From Bacteroidia bacterium (GTDB lineage: Bacteria; Bacteroidota; Ignavibacteria; SZUA-365), in contig JAOSJT010000001.1 of the NCBI GenBank assembly GCA_027493955.1, positions 2,157,131-2,221,130 on the forward strand: DNA of 64,000 nucleotides. Reading direction: 5' to 3'. Of the stretch, positions 18,062-27,235 are shown in pieces. The notes beneath the pieces are model-generated. The model made no database searches and was not told where the DNA came from. It was given only the letters and a program-made list of their open reading frames with translations. Numbering within the stretch: the first letter of the stretch is position 1; the number at the start of each line of letters is the position of its first letter. The position numbers and the translations under genes are program-made.

Positions 18062-19096
18062 CTTTGCTTCCTCACTGGCTTCCATAAGCACATGCAGCTC
18101 GTCGAGCGTCATACGGTCCCATGAGTTCTCACCGGGATAGTGCACGTATATGGCGTCCTGGAAAATGTCGATTTTTTCGATGGTCCCCTCGCCTTTTTTC
18201 GTGCAGACACGATAGTCCATCGGGGGAAAGCGCTTGAGCAGTTCCTCGTACAATTGCGCTTCGTAGCTGAGGCAGCATTTGAGGCGGCCGCACTGCCCGG
18301 CCAGTTTGAAGGGGTTGAGTGAGAGATTCTGAAGGCGGGCCATTTCGGTGGAGATGGGTTCGAATACCCCCAACCAGGAACTGCAGCATAATTCGCGTCC
18401 GCAAACGCCAAAGCCGCCCATGCGTTTGGCTTCGTCGCGTGGTCCGATCTGCCGGAGTTCGATACGCGTACGGTATTCCGCCGCTAATTCGCGAACCAGT
18501 TCCCGAAAATCCACACGCCCGTCGGCCGTGAAGTAAAATGTTATCCGATTCCTGTCGAATTGATATTCCACATCAACCAGCTTCATCGGCAAGTCCAGCA
18601 TGTGGATTTTCTCGATACAGATATCGTATGCGAGCATTTCCTGATCACGGTGGAACGCGACGATGCGCAGGTCTTCGTCCGTCGCACGGCGAAGCACCTT
18701 GCGCGGTGTCTCCTGGCAGGGTCGCATACGCAGCCGGCTTTTCATGAAGGCGGTGGATCCAAGACTGCCGACCTCTCCGAGATCCACACCCTTCTCCGCT
18801 TCGACGATGACGGCGTCACCGGGTTCGAATTGCTCGCCGGTTTCATTGATATAATACCCGCGACGCTCACCTTTGAAAACTAATTCGATGTACGTCGCAG
18901 TGTTTTCCTCGGAAGCGCCGCGCTCATGACAGCAGGAATCATGGGCGGCCTGGGTACCGGCCGAAGGATGGGCGGCCCCGACTTCACCTTCGTCGCTGGT
19001 GAACACCAGGACGGCATCGTCGAGCTTGCGGAGCTCCAGCGGAACCTCCGGGTCTCTGTCGGTATTGCTCTGAGAATCTATCTGCGGGGAAGTCAT
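18041..19096 (-). CDS. ricT: PSP1-domain protein, RicT/YaaT family
   Basis: A 351-residue cytoplasmic protein of the PSP1 (stage 0 sporulation YaaT/RicT) family. In Bacillus subtilis RicT works with RicA and RicF in an Fe-S complex that affects RNase Y processing. The PSP1 region spans about residues 70-300 and contains the conserved cysteines: GVCGRELCC (C232, C237, C238) and QCGRLKCC (C269, C274, C275). The ATG at 19096 has GAAAGGA just upstream. It starts 12 bases after the holB stop, so the two are probably one transcript, and holB-yaaT adjacency is also known in Firmicutes. This organism shows no sign of sporulation, so a general RNA or Fe-S role is more likely. An N-terminal ~65-residue acidic extension is poorly conserved in type. 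Confidence 0.9.
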   Translation of the reverse strand: MTSPQIDSQSNTDRDPEVPLELRKLDDAVLVFTSDEGEVGAAHPSAGTQAAHDSCCHERGASEENTATYIELVFKGERRGYYINETGEQFEPGDAVIVEAEKGVDLGEVGSLGSTAFMKSRLRMRPCQETPRKVLRRATDEDLRIVAFHRDQEMLAYDICIEKIHMLDLPMKLVDVEYQFDRNRITFYFTADGRVDFRELVRELAAEYRTRIELRQIGPRDEAKRMGGFGVCGRELCCSSWLGVFEPISTEMARLQNLSLNPFKLAGQCGRLKCCLSYEAQLYEELLKRFPPMDYRVCTKKGEGTIEKIDIFQDAIYVHYPGENSWDRMTLDELHVLMEASEEAKKKAPVR

Positions 19097-19108
19097 CGAT
19101 GGTCCTTT

Positions 19109-20233
19109 CTACGGGCCGGGAAGAGGGTTGACGATACATTTCCGGAGTCGTTGCGACAGGACGATCATCATGTTCACAAGATGCACATTTTTCCTGATCA
19201 TTTCAATGACTCGCTCGATCTCCGCAATTGCATCGGAACAGCGCACATCGGGATAATGTGCGGCAAAACGCTCGATGGGATCTTTGAGGTCGGTGTTGAT
19301 CATGCGGTCGCCGGCATGTTCGATAACGGCAATCACATCACGAAACCAACTGGCTACAGACACGAGAAAGCGGATAGCCGCGAGCCGGTCGTCTTTGCCG
19401 ATCACGGTTTGTATGCAGGTGTGCAATTTCACCGGATGCATCAGCACCACGGCGCGTATGTACTCGAGGAGTACATCGCGACCGAGCGTATTGCCGCTCG
19501 CCGCCAGATCCAGAGCGGCGGCATAGCTTCCGTTGGCCAGACGCGCCGCATTTTCCGCGACATCCGGGGCTATTCCGGCCCTGCTGATCAAGGCGTTCCG
19601 GACGTCTTCCATACGCAGCGGATCGAAGCGTATGCTCTGACAGCGCGACACGATGGTAGGCAGCAACGCTTCCTTGCGGGCGGTGGTCAGAATGAGCAGG
19701 AGATCACCACCGGGCTCCTCGAGCGTTTTCAGCAGCGCATTGGCGGCACTGGGATTCATACGCTCCGCTTCGGTGATGAGCACCACGGTCCGTCCGCGTC
19801 CTTCGGCGCGAAACGCCGCCTCTTTCCGTATGTCGCGGATGCTGCTGATCTTGATACCGGAAGCTTTCGGTACGGAAAAGTGGTGATAGTGATTTGCGGC
19901 TTTTTCGTCTATTTGCGCATTCACCTCCTCCAGTTCGTCAGCCGTCAGTTTGTCCAACGCACCTGCTTCGTCATCTTTGGAAGGGAGCGCGAACACCAGC
20001 CGAAGATGTGGATGACGCAGGGTATCCATGGACTGACAGCTGGCGCACACGCCGCATGCATCAGGCAGCCCGGAGGCGCAATTGAGCACACGGGCCAGCT
20101 CGATAGCCATGGCGTCCTTCCCCGTGCCGTCCGGCCCGAAAAACAACAGGGCGTGCGGCAGGCGCTGCTGTTCGACCATGCGGCGTAAAAGATTCTTTAC
20201 CCGTTGTTGACTTATGATGCTATCCCAGGACAT
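19109..20233 (-). CDS. holB: DNA polymerase III delta-prime subunit
   Basis: A 374-residue clamp-loader subunit of the AAA+ class. The ATG at 20233 is taken as the start (MSWDSIISQQ); a GTG at 20245 would add four residues and neither has a clear ribosome site. GPDGTGKD at residues 33-40 occupies the Walker A place. C52, C60, C63 and C66 form the zinc site typical of delta-prime/gamma, and ALLKTLEEP and SRCQSIRF match sensor and arginine-finger regions. It is part of the loader that opens the beta clamp at replication forks. ricT follows after 12 bases. Confidence 0.93.
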   Translation of the reverse strand: MSWDSIISQQRVKNLLRRMVEQQRLPHALLFFGPDGTGKDAMAIELARVLNCASGLPDACGVCASCQSMDTLRHPHLRLVFALPSKDDEAGALDKLTADELEEVNAQIDEKAANHYHHFSVPKASGIKISSIRDIRKEAAFRAEGRGRTVVLITEAERMNPSAANALLKTLEEPGGDLLLILTTARKEALLPTIVSRCQSIRFDPLRMEDVRNALISRAGIAPDVAENAARLANGSYAAALDLAASGNTLGRDVLLEYIRAVVLMHPVKLHTCIQTVIGKDDRLAAIRFLVSVASWFRDVIAVIEHAGDRMINTDLKDPIERFAAHYPDVRCSDAIAEIERVIEMIRKNVHLVNMMIVLSQRLRKCIVNPLPGP

Positions 20234-20396
20234 GGACGGTCTCACGGATTAGAGGTGAAGCAGAGAGCAGACGGAGAGCACAGAGAGCGGAGAGCGGAGA
20301 GCACGTATGTGCAGTACGAAAGGGGATGCGACGATCTGTATTTCATATTTCTAAGTCCGGAAACACTATAATATCGAGGGATCTTTTACGAACGTG

Positions 20397-20464
20397 CTCT
20401 TCACTCTTCACTCTTCACTCTTCACTCTTCACTCTTTACTCTTCACTCTTTACTCTTCACTCTA
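20397..20464. repeat. Heptameric CTCTTCA array
   Basis: About nine tandem 7-base units of CTCTTCA, some drifted to CTCTTTA, lie just beyond the 3' end of the Omp85 gene. A second heptamer set, GAGAGCG-type, lies near 20265-20304 upstream of holB. The 20246-20483 gap contains nothing else recognised. Confidence 0.8.
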
Positions 20465-20483
20465 AACTGCCCTCCGCTCTTCG

Positions 20484-22715
20484 CTAAAAGGCATGTCCGA
20501 TACTGAACTGAAACACCCCTTTGCGTATCACCTCGCTCCACAGCCGTTTTTCGAAGAACCATCTATGGTGCTCAGAAGTCGGATTATAGGCCTTCAGGCC
20601 GAAGTCTACGCGTATCGGTCCGAAGAACAAATTATAGCGAACACCGAAACCCATTGCAAGCGCCGTTTGCTCCACCGCGATTTTGTCGAACTCTTCCCAG
20701 AGATTCCCTGCGTCTACAAAGCCGACAAACCAGAGACCATCCAGCCAGTTTCTGGCTCGGGGGAAAAGATGCCAGCGAAGTTCAGCGCTGATTTCCACCA
20801 AGGCGTTGCTCCCGAAGAACGCGATGCTGGTGTCGGCCGCGAGTTCGCGTGCTGTCCAGCCGCGCACGCTGCTGGCACCGCCTGCATAATACCGACGGTT
20901 GGGGGGCACGGGTAAGTTATCTTCCCTGCTTTGACCGTAACGGAAAATACCGCCGACTCTCGCCCGCCATCCAAAAATCGTCGTACGATTCGATGACAGA
21001 TCGGCGAAATACTTTGCCGTCCCTTCCAACTTCAGGTATTCCGTAGAGCGGATTCCCTTGGCCTCATTGGCCTGCGGCAGAGGACTCACACCAATGCCTT
21101 CGAGGAATCCCGCTTCTTCGGCCAGGAGCTTGTAGGCTGTCCCTGCGCTTGGATTGAAGAGATCGTCCGTCAAATCGTACTCCAGGTTCACCGCGCGAAT
21201 CGAGTTCCTGAAGTTGATCGTCTCCGTCGTATCTATGGCGATGAGCCTGCTCCCGAGCAGCGCCTTCGCGTCGCCGCTGAATTCGGATATTTCGTACGTC
21301 CAGCTCAGCTGCCCGACAAGACGGGTGGAAAAGAATCGCTTGGCACCTATGGCGATTTGAAGGATCGCACCTTCTGCAAGGTCCTGCTCCGCCACAAGAG
21401 TATAGGCGCCGCTGACGAAACCGGAATTCGTGTTGGAAAACAGATAGGGTTGATCGAACAGCAGCTGCAGACCGGCCTGATAGGTACCGGTGAAATTCGG
21501 CAGACGTCCGAGCAGATTGAATTTCGTGGAAACCGTCTGCGCCCCCCCGAAGGCATTTCTCATGCTGAAGGAAATTTCCCCGCCCGTGGTCAGTCCGCGC
21601 ATTTGATTGTTGAGCACATACGCGGGAGCGAGCTCGAAGCGTTGTCGCGGTGTGAGCTCGAGCGTGATGGGTACAAGAGAATCGTTCTCCGCCGTAATCG
21701 GCGGAAACATCGGGGAGAGCTGCACGGAGGAGAATACATCCAGACGGTTCAGATTGATTTCGCCATTGATCTGTCGTGTCCGAGAATACGTCTCGCCCTT
21801 TTCGAAATCCAGCCGATCATAGATGATCCGCCGCGCAAGATTGAGTTCATCTTCGCCACGTATGATCTCCGTCACCTCGCCGAAGAACAGCCGACGGCCA
21901 TGACTGAAGGACAGCTTGACGATGACGTTGTTATTCGAAAGCTTCCGCTCAACGCGTACGCTGTCGGATGATCCTCGCGGAAAGCCGTTGTCCGCCATAA
22001 TGCCGAGAATACGCTGCCGTTCGGCTTCCACATCGTCGGCACGATAGGGCTGTCCCACACGAAGTAAGGGAGCGCGCGCGATCAGTTCCTGAACCGGCTC
22101 GGGAAGCCGATGGAGATTCCGGTATGCAACGGAATCAATGCGCGATTCCCTGCCCTCGTGGATACGAATGCGTACATTCACGCCGCCGTTTTCTATCGCA
22201 TAATCCCCTTCCACACGCGCTTCAAAAAAACCGTTGTTCTTATAGAACTGGCGGATGATGTCCAAATCATCCTGGAACAACGGCTCGTCGAAAAAGCGTG
22301 GTTCTTTGGCGAACGGAAATCTGTCACCAAAAGCCCGATACAACCAGGATGCAATGGCACCAGGAGTTTCCTGCGTCTGAATACGCAAGAGAAACTCCTG
22401 GTCGCTGACAGCGCTGTTCCCGGTAAATTGGACGGAAGAAATCGCGAGGGAGTCGAAAACAGTGATCTTGAGTTGTGCCCCGGCGTCCTGCGACGGCAAT
22501 AAAAGAACGAGAACCGCGCTGATGCAGAACAACAGCACACGTCCTCTCCACAACCGTGGCCGGAGAAGCGGCGGTATAATGCCTGCGCTGCCTGTATCGC
22601 ATCGTCCGGATTGTTGTGTCACGGAATCACCCCGCGGTAATGAGTTGGGATTCCCCTTCGGCAGTTCGGCCGGCAACCTGTAATGATCGAACCGGAGCAC
22701 CCGGACGAAGTGCAT
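20484..22715 (-). CDS. Omp85-family outer-membrane protein (BamA/TamA type)
   Basis: Up to 743 residues: a signal sequence, POTRA repeats and a 16-strand-type beta barrel. The hydrophobic signal (LLFCISAVLVLLL, ending near AGAQ) begins only at about residue 60 from the ATG at 22715. Translation may really start at a TTG or GTG near 22553-22538, the latter preceded by GGAG with good spacing. POTRA-like segments cover about residues 88-330 (ISSVQFTGN, FYKNNGFFEARV, IDSVAYRNL). The barrel contains the conserved SSVRGW motif that plugs the pore and ends in FQFSIGHAF with a terminal Phe beta-signal. It is shorter than typical BamA, so either BamA or TamA function is possible. The preceding gene ends 11 bases upstream. 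Confidence 0.9.
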   Translation of the reverse strand: MHFVRVLRFDHYRLPAELPKGNPNSLPRGDSVTQQSGRCDTGSAGIIPPLLRPRLWRGRVLLFCISAVLVLLLPSQDAGAQLKITVFDSLAISSVQFTGNSAVSDQEFLLRIQTQETPGAIASWLYRAFGDRFPFAKEPRFFDEPLFQDDLDIIRQFYKNNGFFEARVEGDYAIENGGVNVRIRIHEGRESRIDSVAYRNLHRLPEPVQELIARAPLLRVGQPYRADDVEAERQRILGIMADNGFPRGSSDSVRVERKLSNNNVIVKLSFSHGRRLFFGEVTEIIRGEDELNLARRIIYDRLDFEKGETYSRTRQINGEINLNRLDVFSSVQLSPMFPPITAENDSLVPITLELTPRQRFELAPAYVLNNQMRGLTTGGEISFSMRNAFGGAQTVSTKFNLLGRLPNFTGTYQAGLQLLFDQPYLFSNTNSGFVSGAYTLVAEQDLAEGAILQIAIGAKRFFSTRLVGQLSWTYEISEFSGDAKALLGSRLIAIDTTETINFRNSIRAVNLEYDLTDDLFNPSAGTAYKLLAEEAGFLEGIGVSPLPQANEAKGIRSTEYLKLEGTAKYFADLSSNRTTIFGWRARVGGIFRYGQSREDNLPVPPNRRYYAGGASSVRGWTARELAADTSIAFFGSNALVEISAELRWHLFPRARNWLDGLWFVGFVDAGNLWEEFDKIAVEQTALAMGFGVRYNLFFGPIRVDFGLKAYNPTSEHHRWFFEKRLWSEVIRKGVFQFSIGHAF

Positions 22716-22726
22716 TCCAAACCGGA

Positions 22727-22957
22727 TCAGTAGTCTTCGCCCTCTTCGTCGCCGTAGAAAAAGTCCTCGTCTACCGGATAATCCTGCCAGATGTCTTCGA
22801 TGGATTCGTAGGTTTCATCGGGATCCTCGAGTTCCTGAAGATTCTCGATCACCTGAAGCGGTGCCCCGATGCGCGATGCATAATCGACCAACTCGTCACG
22901 CGTCGCGGGGAACGGTGCATCGTCGAGCCATGAGGCCAATTCCATTGTCCAGATCAT
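22727..22957 (-). CDS. Small acidic DUF2795-like protein
   Basis: A 76-residue, strongly acidic cytoplasmic protein, with CGGAGAAA upstream of the ATG at 22957. The core (ATRDELVDYASRIGAP, then VIENLQELED and YESIEDIWQDYP) matches a small family I recall as DUF2795, common in Bacteroidota and Chlorobiota. Function is unknown. It is 11 bases upstream of the Omp85 reading frame and on the same strand, so cotranscription is likely. Confidence 0.75.
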   Translation of the reverse strand: MIWTMELASWLDDAPFPATRDELVDYASRIGAPLQVIENLQELEDPDETYESIEDIWQDYPVDEDFFYGDEEGEDY

Positions 22958-23076
22958 ACGTTGTTTCTCCGAATAAGTGCTTGAATCGCGTTCTATGGTT
23001 TTTTCGTTTCAGTCCACGTCCGCGCCCATTATAGCAAATGAGACGCGATTTTTCAAGTGAATTCAGACTGCTCTTG

Positions 23077-23334
23077 TCATGTTTTTTGTGACGCTTCGTC
23101 GGCGCGGCGATCAATGCCGCTACCCGCACCTTCCGTCGTGCTTGCGAACGAAGGGTTCTGCGTGTCTGACCGAAGCAGACAGCGCGCATGTTTCGTATGG
23201 TATCGTCGGGCGGCGTTGCACCACACGCCTACATCGCGCCGACAGGCACCCACGGCACAGGGATCGCTGAACGACGCATGCTCGCAGCTGAAATCACAGT
23301 ACAGGGGTATGCCGGCTGAGGTTCTGTTTTTCAT
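23077..23334 (-). CDS. Small cysteine-rich protein coupled to the O-antigen ligase gene
   Basis: An 85-residue reading frame whose ATG overlaps the O-antigen ligase stop as ATGA (23331-23334), the same arrangement used twice more in this operon. Seven cysteines sit in a pattern starting PLYCDFSCEHA, then GACRRDVGVWC and HARCL, suggesting a metal-binding or redox knuckle rather than random translation. There is no signal peptide or membrane helix. I recall similar short proteins with CD-x-x-CE motifs in other genomes but can assign no function. The coupling and patterned cysteines argue that it is real; the C-terminal ~30 residues look unstructured. Confidence 0.6.
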   Translation of the reverse strand: MKNRTSAGIPLYCDFSCEHASFSDPCAVGACRRDVGVWCNAARRYHTKHARCLLRSDTQNPSFASTTEGAGSGIDRRADEASQKT

Positions 23335-24572
23335 AGCACTGCCTTGAGAGGAGGTGATGCGTCCGTTCTCGCTGCAGCGACTGTCACACCGACAATCATC
23401 CACAGCATAAGGACGATTTCATGGTCGCCAACATTGTATTCGGCGAGACCATTCACCAGAAAACCGATGAATGCGGCCATGGCGCCCAGCGCGATGGTTC
23501 CCGGCATGGACTCTCGATGCCTGACGTAGGTGCGGAAAAAACACCGTCCAAGACCGAAGAACAGCAGCAGCAAGGCCACCCCGCCGACAACACCATGCGT
23601 GGCCAGAACGTGAATATACGTATTGTGCAAATGACCTCCTTCATCCTTGATCGCGTCCGGCACATACTCGCGGTAGAGTGCATGCATCTCTCCGTCTCCG
23701 ACGCCCGTGATCGGATGGTCAAGAAACATACGCCACCCCGTTTCCAGCATGCGCAGCCGACTGCGGTTGCTCCCGACTACGGCTTCGGTGTCTCCCGCCG
23801 CTCCCTCTACCAGTTTGCTGTCTGTGGTGAACATATGCGTGATGCGGTTCTGATACTGCGCCGGTGCGGCAAACCAGAAAACCAGTGCCAGCACAGCCAA
23901 TCCGAGTAATAGTGTGCGATACCGTATCACTCCGAGAAAAACCGCGCCCGCACCGAAGGCCAGCCAACTGCTGCGGGTTTGTGTCAGGACCAGTGCAAAA
24001 AGGATGAAGAGCATCGCGATGGCGGTCACAATGCGTTGCGTCCGCGGCGTATTCCGGTCGAGCGCGACCGGAAGCAGAAGCAACAACAACAGCATCCGTA
24101 TACCCCCGCCCGTCATGTAATGCTGAAATATGCCCAGACGCGCCGCATCACCGATAACGAAAAGAACGATGCTCAGCAGTGAGTGCAGGCCGGCTATGCC
24201 TGCAAGAAGGAGCAGGAAGCGCCGTACATCGGCCTGACTGCCGAACATGGCGGGTAGCATATACACCAGACTGATCAGGAGGGCGCGCTTGGCGCTGCCC
24301 AGCGCCGACCCGGGGTAGCGCGCAAACACCACCATCAGTAGCACGGCTGCGATCCACGCCAGAATGTACCACTCCATGCCATTCGGCCGGAGCAGGGATG
24401 CTCCGTGTCCTCCGCGCCATGCCATGATAATCATCACGAGAAAGATGATAACGGACACACCGAATGCGATCGAGGACAGCGCCATGGAAAACAGTATGCC
24501 GCCGGTGGTCGCCAGCACCGCCCAGAAGAGCAGGTGACGCCAGGCACTATCCATGGAGCGGGCGGGGGTCAT
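23331..24572 (-). CDS. O-antigen ligase / Wzy-family membrane protein
   Basis: A 413-residue inner-membrane protein with about a dozen hydrophobic helices and a large periplasmic loop, of the Wzy_C (O-antigen ligase RfaL/polymerase) family. Typical features are TQTRSSWLAF before the loop, DHPITGVGDGE in it, and HLHNTYIHVLATHG where the conserved His is expected, followed by the final helices. It would transfer a lipid-linked glycan onto lipid A-core or a related acceptor. Its ATG overlaps the ABC-transporter stop (ATGA at 24569-24572), indicating translational coupling. Polymerase rather than ligase activity cannot be excluded from sequence alone. Confidence 0.85.
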   Translation of the reverse strand: MTPARSMDSAWRHLLFWAVLATTGGILFSMALSSIAFGVSVIIFLVMIIMAWRGGHGASLLRPNGMEWYILAWIAAVLLMVVFARYPGSALGSAKRALLISLVYMLPAMFGSQADVRRFLLLLAGIAGLHSLLSIVLFVIGDAARLGIFQHYMTGGGIRMLLLLLLLPVALDRNTPRTQRIVTAIAMLFILFALVLTQTRSSWLAFGAGAVFLGVIRYRTLLLGLAVLALVFWFAAPAQYQNRITHMFTTDSKLVEGAAGDTEAVVGSNRSRLRMLETGWRMFLDHPITGVGDGEMHALYREYVPDAIKDEGGHLHNTYIHVLATHGVVGGVALLLLFFGLGRCFFRTYVRHRESMPGTIALGAMAAFIGFLVNGLAEYNVGDHEIVLMLWMIVGVTVAAARTDASPPLKAVL

Positions 24573-26389
24573 AATTGAAACTGTAACTGATAGAGTTTGT
24601 GGTAAAGACCGCCGCGGGACAGCAACTCCTCGTGCGTTCCCACTTCTGCTACGCCATTCGTGTCAAGTACATAGATACGGTCTGCACGCTTGATGGTGGA
24701 GAGGCGATGGGCAATGACAATAGACGTCCGGCCTTGCATGAGGTTCTCGATGGCATTCTGCACGAGCACCTCGGATTCCGTGTCCAGCGAGCTTGTGGCT
24801 TCGTCGAGAATCAATATCGGAGGATTCTTGTATATCGCCCGCGCTATCGAGAGGCGCTGCCGCTGACCGCCCGACAGCTTGACACCGCGATCGCCGATAA
24901 TTGTTTCATACCCCTGCGGTGTTTCGGAAATGAATTCATGCGCATTCGCCGCTTTCGCCGCGGCGATGATGCGATCCATCGGCGCATTGTCCTCCCCGTA
25001 GGCGATATTCTCCCGTATGCTGGTATTAAAGAGAAATGTCTCCTGTGTGACGATTCCCATCAGCCGCCGCAGGGATTGCACGCTGATGTCGCGCACGTCG
25101 GTGCCGTCGATGAGCATCCGTCCACCAGTGACGTCATAGAAACGCGGTACCAGGTCGACCATCGTGCTTTTTCCGACACCACTGGGCCCGACGATGGCGA
25201 TCACTTCTCCGGCACGGATTTCCGCATCGATTCCGGAAAGCACCTCCTCTCCCGTATCGTAGCGAAAATGCACGCGTTCGTACACGATGCGGTCTTTGAA
25301 GCCAGCGATATGGAGGGCGCCCGGTTTATCCGTGATGCGTGGCTCGATATCGAGCACCTGGAACACCCGCTGTGCTCCGGCCATCCCCTGGGCAATCTGG
25401 TTGATGGTCTGCCCGAAATATTTCAGCGGCTGCATCATTTGCAGCATGGCGAAGATGTATGCCACAAACACCCCGCTGCTCATGGTACTGCGGCCGGTGA
25501 GAATGCTGTCACCCATGAACCACAGGATGAGGACGACGACCAACACACTGAGTATCTCGGTGATCGGCGATGCGATCTCTCTCCTGCGTTTGATATTGAC
25601 GAAGGTTCTGAAGTACTGCTCGTTTTCCCTCCTGAAGCGTCCTGTTTCATACGCCTCGGTACGGAACGCCTTGATGATACGCATGCTCGACAGCCCTTCG
25701 TCCAGCACCGAGGTGATGCGCGCGATGGATTCCTGGAGCTTCCCGCTTTCGCGTTTCACCCAATTCCCGAGCCGCGTGAGAATAAAACCCGTGGTCGGAA
25801 TCAACAGCAACACCAGCAGGGTAAGCTCCCAGTCGATCACAAACAACAGGATGGTGTACACCAGAATTTGCGGAGGATCACGAAACAGACTGTTCACCAC
25901 CGCGATCGCGGAATCGTTGACCAATTGCACATCGCTTATAATGCGCGACATGAGCAGGCCCTTTTTCTCCTCCGTGAAATAACTCAACGACAGACGATTC
26001 ATGTGCTCATAGAGATTCTGCCGCAAATCACGGATAATCCCCTGTTCCGCGGGTGCCATGAACCAGCTCTGTACATAGTGGAAAACGTTTTTCAGTACAA
26101 ACGCCCCGATGATAAGCAGGCAGAGTGTTCGGAGCGCAGTGACAGGATCCGTCGACGCCATGAGGTTGTTCATCTGCGTGAAGGACCATGTCTTCAGGTT
26201 CTCCAGGGAAAATGCGGGCACCGCCTGCAGCGTGGGTCTCGTTTTGTCGAACAGGATATTGATGAACGGGATAATGAGTATCACGGTCACCATATTGAAT
26301 ATCACGGAAAAAAACATCGCCACCGACGACAACGCGAGATTTCGCTTGTAGGGGAGGACGTACCGAAGGATACGGATGACTGTTTTCAC
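24569..26389 (-). CDS. MsbA-like ABC exporter (fused membrane and ATPase domains)
   Basis: A 606-residue half-transporter: six membrane helices in the first ~320 residues, then a nucleotide-binding domain. Walker A GPSGVGKST is near residue 400, the signature LSGGQRQRLSIARAI near 500, and Walker B ILILDEATSSLD near 525, with the H-loop IAHRLSTI. The start is a GTG at 26389 (MKTVIRILRY). Homodimers of this class flip lipid A-core or other lipid-linked sugars across the inner membrane, and the neighbours (glycosyltransferases upstream, ligase coupled downstream) fit that. It could equally export another lipid. Confidence 0.9.
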   Translation of the reverse strand: MKTVIRILRYVLPYKRNLALSSVAMFFSVIFNMVTVILIIPFINILFDKTRPTLQAVPAFSLENLKTWSFTQMNNLMASTDPVTALRTLCLLIIGAFVLKNVFHYVQSWFMAPAEQGIIRDLRQNLYEHMNRLSLSYFTEEKKGLLMSRIISDVQLVNDSAIAVVNSLFRDPPQILVYTILLFVIDWELTLLVLLLIPTTGFILTRLGNWVKRESGKLQESIARITSVLDEGLSSMRIIKAFRTEAYETGRFRRENEQYFRTFVNIKRRREIASPITEILSVLVVVLILWFMGDSILTGRSTMSSGVFVAYIFAMLQMMQPLKYFGQTINQIAQGMAGAQRVFQVLDIEPRITDKPGALHIAGFKDRIVYERVHFRYDTGEEVLSGIDAEIRAGEVIAIVGPSGVGKSTMVDLVPRFYDVTGGRMLIDGTDVRDISVQSLRRLMGIVTQETFLFNTSIRENIAYGEDNAPMDRIIAAAKAANAHEFISETPQGYETIIGDRGVKLSGGQRQRLSIARAIYKNPPILILDEATSSLDTESEVLVQNAIENLMQGRTSIVIAHRLSTIKRADRIYVLDTNGVAEVGTHEELLSRGGLYHKLYQLQFQL

Positions 26390-26410
26390 GTGTTTCTTGC
26401 GTTCGGAATA

Positions 26411-27235
26411 TTATGGCTCATGAAGCAATCCGAGCCTGCAGCGCAGGCGGCCATCTGCACGTCTGCGTTCAAACAGCTCCACGCTCCGACGGGGTATGGC
26501 TGTGAGCGGATGGTGCATGTGATACTGTATCGCCAAATGTCTGAGCGACACGCAACGAAGACCCAGTATTTCCAGCCTGAACTGAAGATCGCTGTCTTCG
26601 CCAAAACCGGGTCCATCGTACTCTTCGTCAAAGCCGTTTACCGCAAACAGGTGCTGGCGTGCCACGGAGAAATTGCTCCCGAGCACACCTCGGACCGATG
26701 AGTGCAATATGTTTCTGATCACCGGACTTTCAAAGCGAAACGCTTCCTCGATACGCACACATCTCCCGCGCACGCCCTCCCACAGCTCCCGCAGCCCAAG
26801 ACGTTCGAAGCGACCGCTGCGCACGCGCTCCTCCGTCAGCGCCGCGGACCAACGCGCGCTCATCTCCGCTCTGCGTCCGCACAAAATGGCGTCTTCGCTG
26901 CGATGCCGGGCATGATCCTCGAGAAAACGGTGATGCGGAAGACAATCGCCGTCGATGAACACCAGCCACTCTCCCGAAGAGCTGCGTATCGCCGCATTCA
27001 ATATTCTGTTCTTTCTCCATCCATTATCTTCATGGCGGACGTGCTCCACGGAAAAGGGCAGTGCAGGACGCATTTCCGCGATGACAGAGGCTATCTCAGG
27101 TCCCGAACCATCGTCGGCAACGATCAGTTCGAAGTCCGTCCACGTCTGCCGCGCTACGGCCTGAAGAAGCAGGCGCAGTTCTCGCGGTTTGTTGTAGACC
27201 GCGACAATCAGGGATACTGCCGGTGCTTGCTTCAT
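26411..27235 (-). CDS. Family 2 glycosyltransferase
   Basis: A 274-residue GT-A-fold enzyme. The ATG at 27235 overlaps the upstream GT9 stop as ATGA, fixing the start (MKQAPAVSLIVAVYNKP). The nucleotide-sugar motifs are seen: VADDGS, and a DxD-type FIDGDC near residue 105. The C-terminal GFDEEYDGPGFGEDSDLQFRL resembles the galactosyltransferase C-terminal domain used by chondroitin- or galactan-type synthases. It probably adds a sugar to the core or O-chain; the sugar cannot be named. It sits between the heptosyltransferase-family gene and the ABC exporter. Confidence 0.9.
   Translation of the reverse strand: MKQAPAVSLIVAVYNKPRELRLLLQAVARQTWTDFELIVADDGSGPEIASVIAEMRPALPFSVEHVRHEDNGWRKNRILNAAIRSSSGEWLVFIDGDCLPHHRFLEDHARHRSEDAILCGRRAEMSARWSAALTEERVRSGRFERLGLRELWEGVRGRCVRIEEAFRFESPVIRNILHSSVRGVLGSNFSVARQHLFAVNGFDEEYDGPGFGEDSDLQFRLEILGLRCVSLRHLAIQYHMHHPLTAIPRRSVELFERRRADGRLRCRLGLLHEP

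Noticed and set aside
18926-20188. A 420-codon plus-strand open frame
   Set aside because: Antisense shadow of holB and the ricT start.
24599-26701. A 700-codon plus-strand open frame
   Set aside because: Lies antisense to the ABC exporter, whose Walker and signature motifs are intact.
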